From a virus, in the IMG/VR virus record IMGVR_UViG_3300004805_000028, positions 1-27,325 of that record: a DNA stretch of 27,325 bases. One strand, given 5' to 3'. The position numbers and the translations under genes were made by a program. Below the pieces are notes generated by a model. The model had not been told where the DNA came from and did not search any database. It saw only the letters and a list, made by a program, of their open reading frames with translations. Shown here piece after piece: positions 15,162 to 23,179 of the stretch (positions are counted from its first letter, which is position 1; the number at the start of each line of letters is the position of its first letter).

Positions 15162-15172
15162 TTTCGAATCCT

Positions 15173-16114
15173 TTACACCGTAGGCGGTGTGATTGTTCCG
15201 GCGATCTCGCCGAGGTCAGTGTTTGCCGCGAACTCGATCTTCAGGCTTCGAGTCACACGATCGAAAGTAAGATCGAGCTTCGTCGTCGCGACGACCCCGG
15301 GCACCGCTTCGATCCGCGTCTTGAAGATCTGGCGAATCGCCGCGATGTTCGGCGACTTCACGAGCACGTTTTGAAAGTAGGGAATACCCGCGTCGAGATC
15401 GAGAAAGTATTCGTCGACGAAGGTCTGACACATGACCTGAACCGCCTGGCGAATCGCTTCGAGGTCGGCGACCAACGAGAGATCGCCGCCCGCGAGAATG
15501 AACTTCCCGGTCTTGAAATCGAACGCGAGATCGCGCACGCGGGGCGCGGCCGTCGTCGAGATCGTGCCAGCGGTGACCGTTGAAGAGATCGCAGGAAGCG
15601 ACGAGGTGATCACGCCCTCACTCACGACGCCGCCGAAGCGCCCCGGGAACGCCGAGGGGCTTCCGCTCGAGCCTTCGTAAGCCACGCCGAGCACGCGATC
15701 CGAGTCGCTCGGCGTGAACCCGTACACGCCGCCGCCGAAGTGCGTGATCGTCGGGATCGGCGTGGCGTTGGTTCCGTTGGGCTTTTTGTACGTGGCGATC
15801 GCTGGCGTCGCCGAGGTGAGCGGCGCGCCCGTGTTTCCGTTGAAGAGCCCGAAGAACACCGCGACGTTTCCGACCGTGCCGAACGAGTAGCGAGGCGCGT
15901 TCGCCGCGCCCGCGTCGATCAGGTAACCGCACCCGATCGCTTCGTCGCCCGCCGAGGGATCGAAACCGTAGCACCCGCCGCCGAGGTTCCGAATGATCGG
16001 CGCGATCGCGAGACGATCGCCGCCGAAACGATCGCGGTACACGATGATCGTAGGCGCGGCGGCCGTCGCGGGCACGGTTGGATCAGCGGCGGTGTATAGC
16101 GTCAAAAGGTGCAT
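15173..16114 (-). CDS. gp25/W-like wedge protein with duplicated N-terminal domains
   Basis: The 313-residue protein has two parts. Residues 192-313 (DLAFDFKTGKFILAGGDLSL, VMCQTFVDEYFLDLDAGIPY, NIAAIRQIFKTRIEAVPGV) match the gp25/gpW/gp46-type wedge protein that nucleates the sheath and binds J. Residues about 20-165 are an extension of two similar beta domains (PTIIVYRDRFGG ... NLGGGCYGFDPS and PAIATYKKPNGT ... HFGGGVYGFTPS), about 85 residues apart. Ordinary members of the family are only about 110-150 residues, so this is a fusion. The extra domains may be surface-exposed or bind carbohydrate, but their role is unknown. It lies between the fibre-like gene and J. Confidence 0.8.
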   Translation of the reverse strand: MHLLTLYTAADPTVPATAAAPTIIVYRDRFGGDRLAIAPIIRNLGGGCYGFDPSAGDEAIGCGYLIDAGAANAPRYSFGTVGNVAVFFGLFNGNTGAPLTSATPAIATYKKPNGTNATPIPTITHFGGGVYGFTPSDSDRVLGVAYEGSSGSPSAFPGRFGGVVSEGVITSSLPAISSTVTAGTISTTAAPRVRDLAFDFKTGKFILAGGDLSLVADLEAIRQAVQVMCQTFVDEYFLDLDAGIPYFQNVLVKSPNIAAIRQIFKTRIEAVPGVVATTKLDLTFDRVTRSLKIEFAANTDLGEIAGTITPPTV

Positions 16115-16121
16115 GGCGCGC

Positions 16122-17690
16122 TCACTTTACCACGAAGAACCTGAACTTGACGTTCGCGGCGGCCGCCGCCGAGAGCGTGACAGTGAACGAGCCCGCCGCG
16201 ACCGTGACGCGGTGTCGTTGACCGGGGTCGTCTTCCCATTCGATCAAGACGACCGAGTTCGCGTCGACGAGAGAGTTCGTGATCACGACGGACGTTGCGG
16301 CGTTCGCGAGAGCAGCGCGACCCTTGCCAGCGTTGATCGTTGCCGCACCTGGCGTGCCTGACAGGTCAGTGATCGTCGTTCCGACCGCAAGGGTCGTTCC
16401 CGCCGCCGCGACGAAGCCGCCGTTCGCGGTGAAGCCGCCCGAGCACGCCGACGCGCCCGTTCCCGGGAAGATACCGAGGTAGGCGGCCGCACCGTTCGAA
16501 AACCCCGCCATGCCATCGCCTGAACGGTAGGTCAGGAAGATCCCGCCGCCGTCGCCGTTCATGGCGAACTGACTGTTGAGCGACATTGCGGGACCGAGTT
16601 TGTTGATCCAAAACTTTTCGACTTCGGTTCCACCGATCCCGGTTCGCACACTGAAAAGGTGCGCGTTCGCGTGAACCGAGCCGTCGGCCGTCGTCGAGCC
16701 CGCCCCGGTCACAACGTCACCCGTGACCGAACCGAGGTTCGAGACGAGTCGAGCGATTGAACTCGAGCCTCGAAGTTGCGAGGGCACCGAGAAGCCTACG
16801 ACCTCAGCGACACCGCTCGAGACGTAGAGCCCGTGGGAGTTCCACACGAGCACGGTTCCCGCACTATTGTTCATTTGAAGCGACGCGGAAGTGCCAGGCG
16901 CTTCGAGCACAAAACCCGGGGTCAACCCGCCAGTTCGAAGAGCAAGGCGTTCGACTTCCGTTCCACCGATACCCGTTCGAACGCTGAAGAGCTTCGCGCT
17001 TGCGTGAATCGAACCGTCGGCGACCGCCGAGCCGATTTTTACGGCGACGTCGGTTGATCCCGCGCCGAGACCCGAATCGATCTGAATGCCGTTGGTCGAC
17101 CCGACTCGAATTCCGTAAGTCAACCCCGAAAAGATCGTCCCGTTTTGAATGACCGCGATCGAGTCGTTTGTCACAACCCAACCCTGCGTTGTTCCGAAAT
17201 AAGTCGAAGGCCCGATCACACCCGAGCCCATTGTCAGATTACCCGCGTTCGTGAAAAACACTCGTTCGATTTCCGTTCCACCGATACCCGAGCGAAGCGA
17301 GAGCAACTTTGCGGTAGCGTTCACGTTCGCGTCGGGTCGCCGCGTGCCGATCTTCACTGCAATTTCGCCCGACGCGATCGTTCCTTCCATTCGGCCCGAG
17401 ACGATCGCAAAGGTTTGAAATGATCGGACTTCGGCGGGGTTAACGGTTCCGTAGCTTTGCAGGTAGAACCCGAGCCCGTCGCACTGCAACGCGTTGAACG
17501 GCCCGCCAATCTCGAGCCCGCCGCCGTAGCCGAAACCGCCCGCGCCGCCAGGAAGCACGATCGACGGAATGTTGATCCCGGGTTGGGCGAATTGCTTTTG
17601 CCCCGCGCCGAGCGCTTGCGTCGTAGTCGAAACAATGCCCGGGGTCGTTGCAGTCGCGGGAGGAATGGGCGCGGGAATTACGTTCGGCAT
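16122..17690 (-). CDS. tail fibre or tip protein with internal repeats
   Basis: This 522-residue protein starts at ATG 17690. The N-terminal 60 residues are Pro/Ala/Gly-rich (VIPAPIPPATATTPGIV). Three copies of a 39-residue unit ending in SVRTGIGGTEVE lie at residues 111-149, 216-254 and 327-365. The C-terminal 75 residues (NAGKGRAALANAATSVVITN ... DPGQRHRVTVAAGSFTVTL ... NVKFRFFVV) look like a receptor-binding tip found in many fibre proteins. Low aromatic and charged content and regular beta-like repeats suit a trimeric fibre. It sits upstream of the wedge genes, between the spike-region gene 17694-18227 and the W-like gene, which is unusual. It is probably a second receptor-binding or decoration protein. 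Confidence 0.75.
   Translation of the reverse strand: MPNVIPAPIPPATATTPGIVSTTTQALGAGQKQFAQPGINIPSIVLPGGAGGFGYGGGLEIGGPFNALQCDGLGFYLQSYGTVNPAEVRSFQTFAIVSGRMEGTIASGEIAVKIGTRRPDANVNATAKLLSLRSGIGGTEIERVFFTNAGNLTMGSGVIGPSTYFGTTQGWVVTNDSIAVIQNGTIFSGLTYGIRVGSTNGIQIDSGLGAGSTDVAVKIGSAVADGSIHASAKLFSVRTGIGGTEVERLALRTGGLTPGFVLEAPGTSASLQMNNSAGTVLVWNSHGLYVSSGVAEVVGFSVPSQLRGSSSIARLVSNLGSVTGDVVTGAGSTTADGSVHANAHLFSVRTGIGGTEVEKFWINKLGPAMSLNSQFAMNGDGGGIFLTYRSGDGMAGFSNGAAAYLGIFPGTGASACSGGFTANGGFVAAAGTTLAVGTTITDLSGTPGAATINAGKGRAALANAATSVVITNSLVDANSVVLIEWEDDPGQRHRVTVAAGSFTVTLSAAAAANVKFRFFVVK
16596..17360 (-). repeat. three in-frame ~117-bp coding repeats
   Basis: The fibre gene contains three diverged copies of a unit encoding about 39 residues, at 17244-17360, 16929-17045 and 16596-16712. 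All share the core T-G-I-G-G-T-E-[IV]-E preceded by a D-x-[NS]-[VI]-x-A-x-A-x-L pattern. Spacing is about 315-333 bases. The copies have diverged at DNA level, so they are likely old duplications of a fibre segment. Confidence 0.75.
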
Positions 17691-17693
17691 GGG

Positions 17694-18227
17694 TTACCCT
17701 CGAAGATCAAAACTGATCCCGTCAAGAAAAAGATTCGTGTACCAACTGGCGTCGGCCGCCGCGATCACGAAGACCTGACCGTTCGTTGCGACTTGAACGA
17801 GCGCAATCCCGCCGTTGCCGACCGTGACGAACTTGCGCGCGTAGGGCGGCCGAAGCGCGGTCGGGAGCGTGAAGATCGACGTCGAGAGCGCCGCACTGAC
17901 ACGAGCGACCGCGCCGCGAAGCTCGACGATTCCGAAAGGGTTCAGGCGGTAGGCGGGCGGCGCGTAGATCGAGAGCGGCGCACCGAAAGACGTGAACGAG
18001 TTCTCGAGCGCGGCGTCGACCCAAGGGGTTGACTCGGCGAGCGCACCGAAGAGTGCGTAAGCCAGGCGACGAACGGCGGGGTCGCCTTCGTTCGGGTAGC
18101 TCACACCGAGCGGGAGTGCACGATCGAGAACTTCCGCGCCGACGATCCCTTCGTCGTTAGCCTGGCGCACACGAAGCGCCGCGACCTCGGCTCGAGCTTT
18201 CTCCCAATCGTCGACCGTGAGCTTCAT
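17694..18227 (-). CDS. baseplate-region structural protein
   Basis: A 177-residue protein of unknown exact role. The N-terminal helical part (DDWEKARAEVAALRVRQAND, RRLAYALFGALAE) is followed by a beta part (NPFGIVELRGAVARVSAAL, STSIFTLPTALRPPYARKF, TVGNGGIALVQVATNGQVF). That segment closely resembles a C-terminal beta domain found in many phage tail and fibre proteins, with the motif IFTLP-x-x-x-RP. It probably forms part of the tail tip or fibre attachment. It starts 4 bases inside the spike gene end and precedes the repeat fibre by 3 bases. No enzymatic residues are visible. Confidence 0.65.
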   Translation of the reverse strand: MKLTVDDWEKARAEVAALRVRQANDEGIVGAEVLDRALPLGVSYPNEGDPAVRRLAYALFGALAESTPWVDAALENSFTSFGAPLSIYAPPAYRLNPFGIVELRGAVARVSAALSTSIFTLPTALRPPYARKFVTVGNGGIALVQVATNGQVFVIAAADASWYTNLFLDGISFDLRG

Positions 18228-19033
18228 GGAACCTTCACCTCGTTCGAGATATAGCTCGAGGCTTGCGCCTTGAAGGCGGTCACGGCGGGCTTGACCGCTT
18301 GAAGCGCGGTCGCCGCCGACGTGAGCGCGGTTGCAGCGGTCACGAACAACGGCGCGGCGGGAATCCCGCCGACGATCGGAACGGCGTTCGCGGCGGCGGC
18401 CGACGTGAGCGCGGCGGTCGCGGCGATCAACGACGCGGCGGCCGAAGCGATCGCGGTGTCGATCGCGTCGATCATCGTGTCTTCACCCGAGCGATACGCG
18501 TCGCCGCGCAAGACCGCCTGACCCGCGTTCGCGTTGTGCGCGACGCCGAGGTGAACGATCGAGCCGTCGACCGCGATTCGCGGCCCCTTGTTTCCGAACA
18601 CCGCTCGAGCCGTGTCGAACTCGGTGAGCTTGCCAGGCTTCGCGCGCACGCCGAGGATCGCGACCGGATCGCCGAGGTCATGTCGGCGAGCGTCGACGGG
18701 ATCGACGACGCCCCCGCGATCGAGCCATTCGTCGAGAGAGCGATCGGAAAAGGTGATCCAGCAAGGATCGCCAGCGGCAACCGGGAACGTTTCCGCGAAG
18801 CCGCCCCCGCCCGCGAACTGAACGGGAACGTTCGTCAGAACGGGCAAGCTCTCGAGTTGCTCATTCCCGCTCTCGTCGGTGGCGCTCTCTTGAAGTAGTG
18901 GCGTGACGTCGGCGAGTTGATTCGCCGCGTCGAAGCGCTCGACTCGCCCGGGCAAGCCGACGCGCAACGCGCGAGACGATCTCTCGAGCGCGAGACGAAG
19001 AACTTCGGCGAGTGTCGGCGCACGGTTCGACAT
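18224..19033 (-). CDS. baseplate spike (gp138/gpV-like)
   Basis: A 269-residue protein. Its first 150 residues fit the gp138/V-type spike N-terminal domain: LRVGLPGRVERFDAANQLAD, LPVLTNVPVQFAGGGGFAET, FPVAAGDPCWITFSDRSLDE, then RRHDLGDPVAILGV. This OB-like domain joins the puncturing spike to the hub. The C-terminal part is alanine-rich and coiled or beta-helical (AIASAAASLIAATAALTSAA), suggesting a trimeric stalk. It pierces the host envelope on sheath contraction. No clear apical HxH iron-binding tip is seen. It follows the hub gene by 5 bases. Confidence 0.85.
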   Translation of the reverse strand: MSNRAPTLAEVLRLALERSSRALRVGLPGRVERFDAANQLADVTPLLQESATDESGNEQLESLPVLTNVPVQFAGGGGFAETFPVAAGDPCWITFSDRSLDEWLDRGGVVDPVDARRHDLGDPVAILGVRAKPGKLTEFDTARAVFGNKGPRIAVDGSIVHLGVAHNANAGQAVLRGDAYRSGEDTMIDAIDTAIASAAASLIAATAALTSAAAANAVPIVGGIPAAPLFVTAATALTSAATALQAVKPAVTAFKAQASSYISNEVKVP

Positions 19034-19038
19034 GGGAG

Positions 19039-19878
19039 TTAGATCGGCTTGAGTTCAGTTTCAGTGTACCATTCCGCGCCGTCGGTGTCGCCCGTGTGCT
19101 CGACGGTCTCGACGCGAAACTGACCCTTGAAGTTTTCCGATCGAAGCTCGACGACACCGCCGCAACGAATCCGCGCCTGAAGTAGCGCCTTTGCTTTCAC
19201 GCGCGGGGTCGCGCCCTTCTTTTCGGGCGAGCCCATTTCAGGCGAACCGACGAGACCCGTATCGGGCGAGAGAAGAACCGCCGACGTCGGAACGGCCGCG
19301 CCGCCCTGAAGAACCTGCAACGCGCCGTTTTGCACCGAGAGCGAGAAGCCCGCGCCGCGAAGCAACTTCTCGAGCACGTCGACCGCATCGCCGTTTGCGC
19401 TGAACCCATTTCGAAAGACCGTTCGGCCGCCCTTGAACGGGAGCGCGAGAGCGTCGTTCAGGTTCCCCGTGTTCAAGCCGAGGGCGTTGGCGCTCGCTTG
19501 AATGACGTCGGCGATCGAGGTGCCAGGGCCGAACGAAGCGTTGAAGCGTTGGAATTGGTAGGCCCGCTCGCCGTCGCCGCATCGGATCTTCGTGATCCAA
19601 TTCGGCCCCTCTCGCGTGTGATCGATGAACCTCGAGTCGCCCGAGAAGATCACCGCCTCGTTGCCCTCGTATCCCGCCGAGAGCACCGTCGACACGCCCT
19701 TACCCTGCAACTTCCGACGGGTCGACTCGGCGAGATTGAACACGCGAATTTCGGCCGTGTTCGGCTCTTTCGTCAGAGTCTTTTTGACCTTGAACGCGAC
19801 GCGAAGTTTCGTGATCTGCACACCGCCGACGTTCAACGTGTAGCGGCGGCCGAACAACGTGTCGGGCGCGGAAGTCAC
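19039..19878 (-). CDS. baseplate hub protein
   Basis: A 279-residue protein, GTG start overlapping the plug gene stop by 4 bases. Family features include FGRRYTLNVGGVQITKLRVA at the N-terminus, TAEIRVFNLAESTR, and near the C-terminus LVGSPEMGSPEKK, VKAKALLQARIRCGG and HTGDTDGAEWYTE, the usual signature of the gp44/late-control-D-like hub protein of contractile tails. It forms the central ring below the tube to which the spike binds. No lysozyme or other cell-wall domain is inserted. Order hub then spike is the standard one. Confidence 0.85.
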   Translation of the reverse strand: MTSAPDTLFGRRYTLNVGGVQITKLRVAFKVKKTLTKEPNTAEIRVFNLAESTRRKLQGKGVSTVLSAGYEGNEAVIFSGDSRFIDHTREGPNWITKIRCGDGERAYQFQRFNASFGPGTSIADVIQASANALGLNTGNLNDALALPFKGGRTVFRNGFSANGDAVDVLEKLLRGAGFSLSVQNGALQVLQGGAAVPTSAVLLSPDTGLVGSPEMGSPEKKGATPRVKAKALLQARIRCGGVVELRSENFKGQFRVETVEHTGDTDGAEWYTETELKPI

Positions 19879-20216
19879 ACGAGCACCTTCAGAGAATCAG
19901 GAAGCTCGCTGATCGATTGGTACACGAGCACCACACGATCGCCGAGATCCTCGAGTTGCGGATCGAGCCCCGCGCCCGAGGTGTCGATTGCCGAGAGGTC
20001 GCCAGGCGGGAGCGCCGCGTTCCTGTAGCGGTTCCACAACGGGAACCCGACCACAACGCGAAGCCCCGAAAGGATCGCGACCTTGTTCTGATCGAACACG
20101 TCGAGAAACCACGAAGAGAAACGGTCGTTCCATTCGAAGCCGAGGAAGTAGTTCGCGCCGTCGAGTTCAACTTCGATCACGTAGCGTGGATCGGTGCGAG
20201 TCGGGATCGTGATCAT
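19875..20216 (-). CDS. baseplate plug protein (DUF6983/Pam3 plug-like)
   Basis: A 113-residue protein with the family pattern NYFLGFEWNDRFSSWFLDVF, ILSGLRVVVGFPLWNRY, ALPPGDLSAID, then LDPQLEDLGDRVVLVY. This resembles the small plug/baseplate protein of cyanophage Pam3-type tails, which sits between the Dit-like ring and the hub. It starts at ATG 20216, directly after the TAA of the Dit-like gene, and its TGA is shared with the GTG start of the hub gene. Short length and gene order support the call. Confidence 0.75.
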   Translation of the reverse strand: MITIPTRTDPRYVIEVELDGANYFLGFEWNDRFSSWFLDVFDQNKVAILSGLRVVVGFPLWNRYRNAALPPGDLSAIDTSGAGLDPQLEDLGDRVVLVYQSISELPDSLKVLV

Positions 20217-20816
20217 TTAGAAACCGAGAGCCTTTCCGAAGACTTTGAGACCGTCGCTCGCCTTGTCGAAACCGCTCGCCGCCCATGACTTGCGCTTCGT
20301 GGCGTCGTCGGTGCCCGTCGTCGGTTGCTTGCCGCCGTCGACCTTCGGCTTCGCTTTCGTGTTCACCGTCGAGAGCCTCACGGGAACGCTCTCGCTCTTG
20401 ACGATCTTCACCTCGGCGAACATGAGCGAGATTCGAAGCGCGCCCGTGAGCGGCTTATCTCGAGGCACCGTGACACTTTTCAAAACCATGTTCTCGTATA
20501 CGCGAGCCCCGGTCTCGACGAAGAAACGCGTACCTTGCGCGCGAAGCGTCACGAGCTTTTCGAAAATGCGAGCGGCCCGACCTTTCTCGGGCGCGCCGCC
20601 GATCCCGTTGCCCTTCGTCGCGAGCGGGTAATCGGTCACCATGACTTCGAGGCGCAAACTCGAAGGCTTCGCGCGAACGTTGTCGTTCGTCGCCGAGCCC
20701 GACTCGACGGCGTTCTCGGTCACCTCGGCGTCGAACGTGTGCGTCTCGGACGTCGTAGCGTCGAAAGCGATCGTGTCGACTGAACTTCCCTCTTCATAGG
20801 TGAGCGTCGTTGCCAT
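20217..20816 (-). CDS. Dit-like baseplate/tail protein
   Basis: A 199-residue protein directly after the tape measure. The N-terminal TSETHTFDAEVTENAVESGS, NVRAKPSSLRLEVMVTDYPL and a later QGTRFFVETGARVYENMVLK match the Dit-like N-terminal domain seen in contractile and non-contractile tails, where it forms the ring joining tube to baseplate. The last 55 residues are basic and polar (RLSTVNTKAKPKVDGGKQP) and probably flexible. It lacks the galectin-like second domain of larger Dits. Call rests on pattern and position. Confidence 0.7.
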   Translation of the reverse strand: MATTLTYEEGSSVDTIAFDATTSETHTFDAEVTENAVESGSATNDNVRAKPSSLRLEVMVTDYPLATKGNGIGGAPEKGRAARIFEKLVTLRAQGTRFFVETGARVYENMVLKSVTVPRDKPLTGALRISLMFAEVKIVKSESVPVRLSTVNTKAKPKVDGGKQPTTGTDDATKRKSWAASGFDKASDGLKVFGKALGF

Positions 20817-20818
20817 GG

Positions 20819-22540
20819 TCAGTTCCCGCCGTTCGCCGCGTGAGCGTCTTGAAGGTGCCCGCCGAGTTCTTCACGCACCGCCAGGCGCGCCGCTTCGGCA
20901 ACGCCCGCCGCGTCAGTACCAGGCGGGACCGAGATCGAGATCGACGATTGAACGACCGTCGAACGCTTCGACGAGTCGACGGACGAAGACACGGCCGCCG
21001 ACGCCGAAGGCGAGACCGCGCCCGGGGCGATCATCGAAGAAATGAAGTCGCCGCCTTTCTGATCCCATTCCGAGACCTTGTTCGCGGCCGACACGGCGGG
21101 AGCAATCCCGGGGAATTTCGAAACGAGCATGTCGCTAACCGACTGGCCGTTCAGACCGAACGGGTCGGCGAGCCCGGGAAACTTCTCGGCGATCGCGTCG
21201 CCGATCGGCTTGCCGCCGAGCGAGAGCGGGTCGGCGAGCCCGGGCGCGACTTGTCCGAGGTTCGTGTTCACCTCGAAGTTGAAGCCCTTCGTGTCGACGC
21301 CCAACTTCTCGAGGATCCATTTCAGGCTACTGACCAACGCCTTGACCGGGCTCATGACCCAATCGAAGATCGCCTGACCGAGTTTCTTCCATTTCTCGGG
21401 ATCGGTGAGGTCGAAGAGCAACGCGCCCGCCGACTTCAGGAGCTTCACGAATTCGTTGTCTTCGGGGTCGATCGAATTGAACCACCCGATGATCCGACCG
21501 AGCATCGAATCGCCGCCTTCGATGAACGTGTAAATGTCGTCGACGATCAGGGCGATCAGGGCACCGAGCGCGATGAACGGAAGCGCCGCACCGATCCAGG
21601 CGGCGGCCGCCTCGAGCGCCGCGACGACGAACGCCGATCCCGCCGTTGCAGCGGCGGCCGCGAGACCGAACGTGATCGCGGTGAGCGCGAACAACGCCGT
21701 CTCGACGATCGTCTCGTTCGAGAGCAAGAGATCGAGCCCGTCGACGAGAACGCCGAGCGTGTCGACGAGTCGGCCGAAGCCTCGAGCGAGCGCGTCGACG
21801 GCGCGCTGAACGCCCTTCCCGGTCATGAGCTTTTGCAGTTTGCTGAAAAGCTCCGTGACTTTCGAAATGTTATTCTTAGCGAACTGATTCTGAAGACCGC
21901 CGACGGTCGACTCGAGCCGCTTCAACTGATCGTCGTAGGCTTCGGCCGCTGCGATCGTCGACGTGTCGAGAACGACGCCGAGCCGTTGGGCTTCCTCGCG
22001 AAGCGCGCCGATTCCCGCCGCGCCCTTGTTCAGCAACGGAACGAGATCGATTCCCGCGCGGCCGAAGAGCTTCAACGCGAGTGCGGTCTTCTCGACGCCT
22101 GGCGGCATGCTCGCGAACTTGTCGGCCGTGTTCTCGAGAATGTCCTGAATCGAGAGCATGCCTTTCGCGTCGGAAATCTTGATTCCCGCGAACGCTTCCT
22201 TTGCGTCTTTCGATCCGCTGGCGGCTTCGGCCGCCGCTTTCGAAAGGAACTTCAGTGAACTCGTGAGCGTCTCGGCGCTCGTGTCCGAGAGTAGGGCCGC
22301 GTAGCCGAGTTCCTGAAGAACATCGACCGCGATCCCGAGCTTCTCGGCGGTCGCGCTCACCTCGTCGCCCATTTCGGCGACATGGTGAACCGTCTTGAAC
22401 GCTTCGGTCACGCCGTCGGCGATCGCGCTGAAGACCTTTTCGAACGCGCCCGAGAGGTGATCGAGCAAGGCGAACGCGTCGGCGAATTCGCCTTGCTCGA
22501 TCTTTGCGCCGAGGGTCGCGACAAGTTCCTGAACGACCAT
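20819..22540 (-). CDS. tail tape measure protein
   Basis: The ATG at 22540 is preferred over a TTG two codons before it; a GAGG site lies about 8 bases upstream. The product is 573 residues. It has long helical stretches (VTEAFKTVHHVAEMGDEVSA, LKFLSKAAAEAASGSKDAKE, NQFAKNNISKVTELFSKLQK), a hydrophobic region with likely membrane segments at about 285-345 (ALTAITFGLAAAAATAGSAF, ALPFIALGALIALIV) and a C-terminal SSISISVPPGTDAAGVAEAA like other tape measure proteins. It sets tail length and is thought to be released into the host. At about 0.15 nm per residue this predicts a tail near 85 nm. It lies right after the chaperone genes. Confidence 0.88.
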   Translation of the reverse strand: MVVQELVATLGAKIEQGEFADAFALLDHLSGAFEKVFSAIADGVTEAFKTVHHVAEMGDEVSATAEKLGIAVDVLQELGYAALLSDTSAETLTSSLKFLSKAAAEAASGSKDAKEAFAGIKISDAKGMLSIQDILENTADKFASMPPGVEKTALALKLFGRAGIDLVPLLNKGAAGIGALREEAQRLGVVLDTSTIAAAEAYDDQLKRLESTVGGLQNQFAKNNISKVTELFSKLQKLMTGKGVQRAVDALARGFGRLVDTLGVLVDGLDLLLSNETIVETALFALTAITFGLAAAAATAGSAFVVAALEAAAAWIGAALPFIALGALIALIVDDIYTFIEGGDSMLGRIIGWFNSIDPEDNEFVKLLKSAGALLFDLTDPEKWKKLGQAIFDWVMSPVKALVSSLKWILEKLGVDTKGFNFEVNTNLGQVAPGLADPLSLGGKPIGDAIAEKFPGLADPFGLNGQSVSDMLVSKFPGIAPAVSAANKVSEWDQKGGDFISSMIAPGAVSPSASAAVSSSVDSSKRSTVVQSSISISVPPGTDAAGVAEAARLAVREELGGHLQDAHAANGGN

Positions 22541-22550
22541 GGTCAAACCC

Positions 22551-22805
22551 TCACTTCTTTTTGCGCTCTTGCTCCCGCCGTTGCGCTTCGTGCCAGGCGT
22601 CGAGAGCTTCGTTCTCTTCGATCACGTCGTCGAAACAATACCACGATTCAAGGTCTCGCCGAGTCGCGACGCCTTCGAGGATCAGTCGTTGGATCGGCCA
22701 ACAAAGAGCCGAGTTGACTTGATCCAGCGTTACGCCGCCGTCTTCGAGTTGAGCGCCCCCGACACGGCGGTTCGAAGGCGTTCGAAGAAAGACCCGAAGT
22801 TGCAC
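22551..22805 (-). CDS. tail assembly chaperone, -1 frame extension
   Basis: This frame lies -1 to the upstream chaperone gene and overlaps its 3' end by 76 bases. Its own putative start (GTG 22805) has no clear ribosome site. The sequence (LCWPIQRLILEGVATRRDLE, WYCFDDVIEENEALDAWHEA, ending KKK) looks like the T segment of lambda G-GT type chaperones. It would be made as a C-terminal extension of the upstream protein by ribosomal frameshifting, about 200 residues in total. It lies immediately upstream of the tape measure gene, the invariant place for such extensions. The Shine-Dalgarno of the tape measure overlaps its end. Confidence 0.72.
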   Translation of the reverse strand: MQLRVFLRTPSNRRVGGAQLEDGGVTLDQVNSALCWPIQRLILEGVATRRDLESWYCFDDVIEENEALDAWHEAQRREQERKKK

Positions 22806-23152
22806 TCGAGCGCGAAGAGAACGAGCCGCCCGAGTTCGAACGGGTGCCCCGTGAAGATCTCGCCGAGGTTCCGCGCGGCGTTCGCGTCGACCTCGTTCGC
22901 ATCGGGGAACCGCACCGACACGCGAGAGAGCACCTCGTTCTGAATGCGCTCGTATTCCTCGGGATCGACCTTCTCGAGAAGCCCCGCGATCATCGCCGCG
23001 CCGTTGCCCGCCTGGCGATTCGAGAGGGCAGGGCCGACCTTGTTCGCGAGACGAACGAAGAGCTTCATGGCGCGAACGCCGTCGAGTTGTGGAACCGTGA
23101 AGACACCCGAGCCCTTCGAGGTGTCGAGCGTGATTTCTTTCGAAACGATCAT
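22730..23152 (-). CDS. tail assembly chaperone (G-like)
   Basis: A 140-residue protein following the tail tube gene. It begins with DTSKGSGVFTVPQLDGVRAM and continues with FVRLANKVGPALSN and VDPEEYERIQNEVLSRVSV, then HPFELGRLVLFALECNFG. These are features of the tail assembly chaperones that hold the tape measure before tube assembly. AGGAG lies 11-15 bases upstream of ATG 23152. A run of five G at 22756-22760 (minus strand) lies eight codons before the stop and could allow slippage into the -1 frame. Confidence 0.78.
   Translation of the reverse strand: MIVSKEITLDTSKGSGVFTVPQLDGVRAMKLFVRLANKVGPALSNRQAGNGAAMIAGLLEKVDPEEYERIQNEVLSRVSVRFPDANEVDANAARNLGEIFTGHPFELGRLVLFALECNFGSFFERLRTAVSGALNSKTAA
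22756..22760 (-). other. candidate -1 frameshift site
   Basis: On the minus strand the zero-frame codons read TCG GGG GCG. A P-site tRNA on GGG can re-pair after slipping back one base because all bases are G. This would place the ribosome in the frame of the downstream extension. A second candidate is TCT TTC TTC near 22784-22792. Neither is a perfect X-XXY-YYZ heptamer. Confidence 0.45.
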
Positions 23153-23179
23153 GTGTGCGTTGCTCCTGTGGAAATGAAA

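Noticed and set aside
13947-15374. Plus-strand open frame of 475 codons opposite baseplate J
   Set aside because: Arginine- and glutamate-rich antisense shadow of J and the wedge gene; no Shine-Dalgarno and no domain.
20810-22258. Plus-strand open frame of 482 codons opposite the tape measure
   Set aside because: Arg/Glu-rich shadow product without a domain; the minus-strand gene is well supported.
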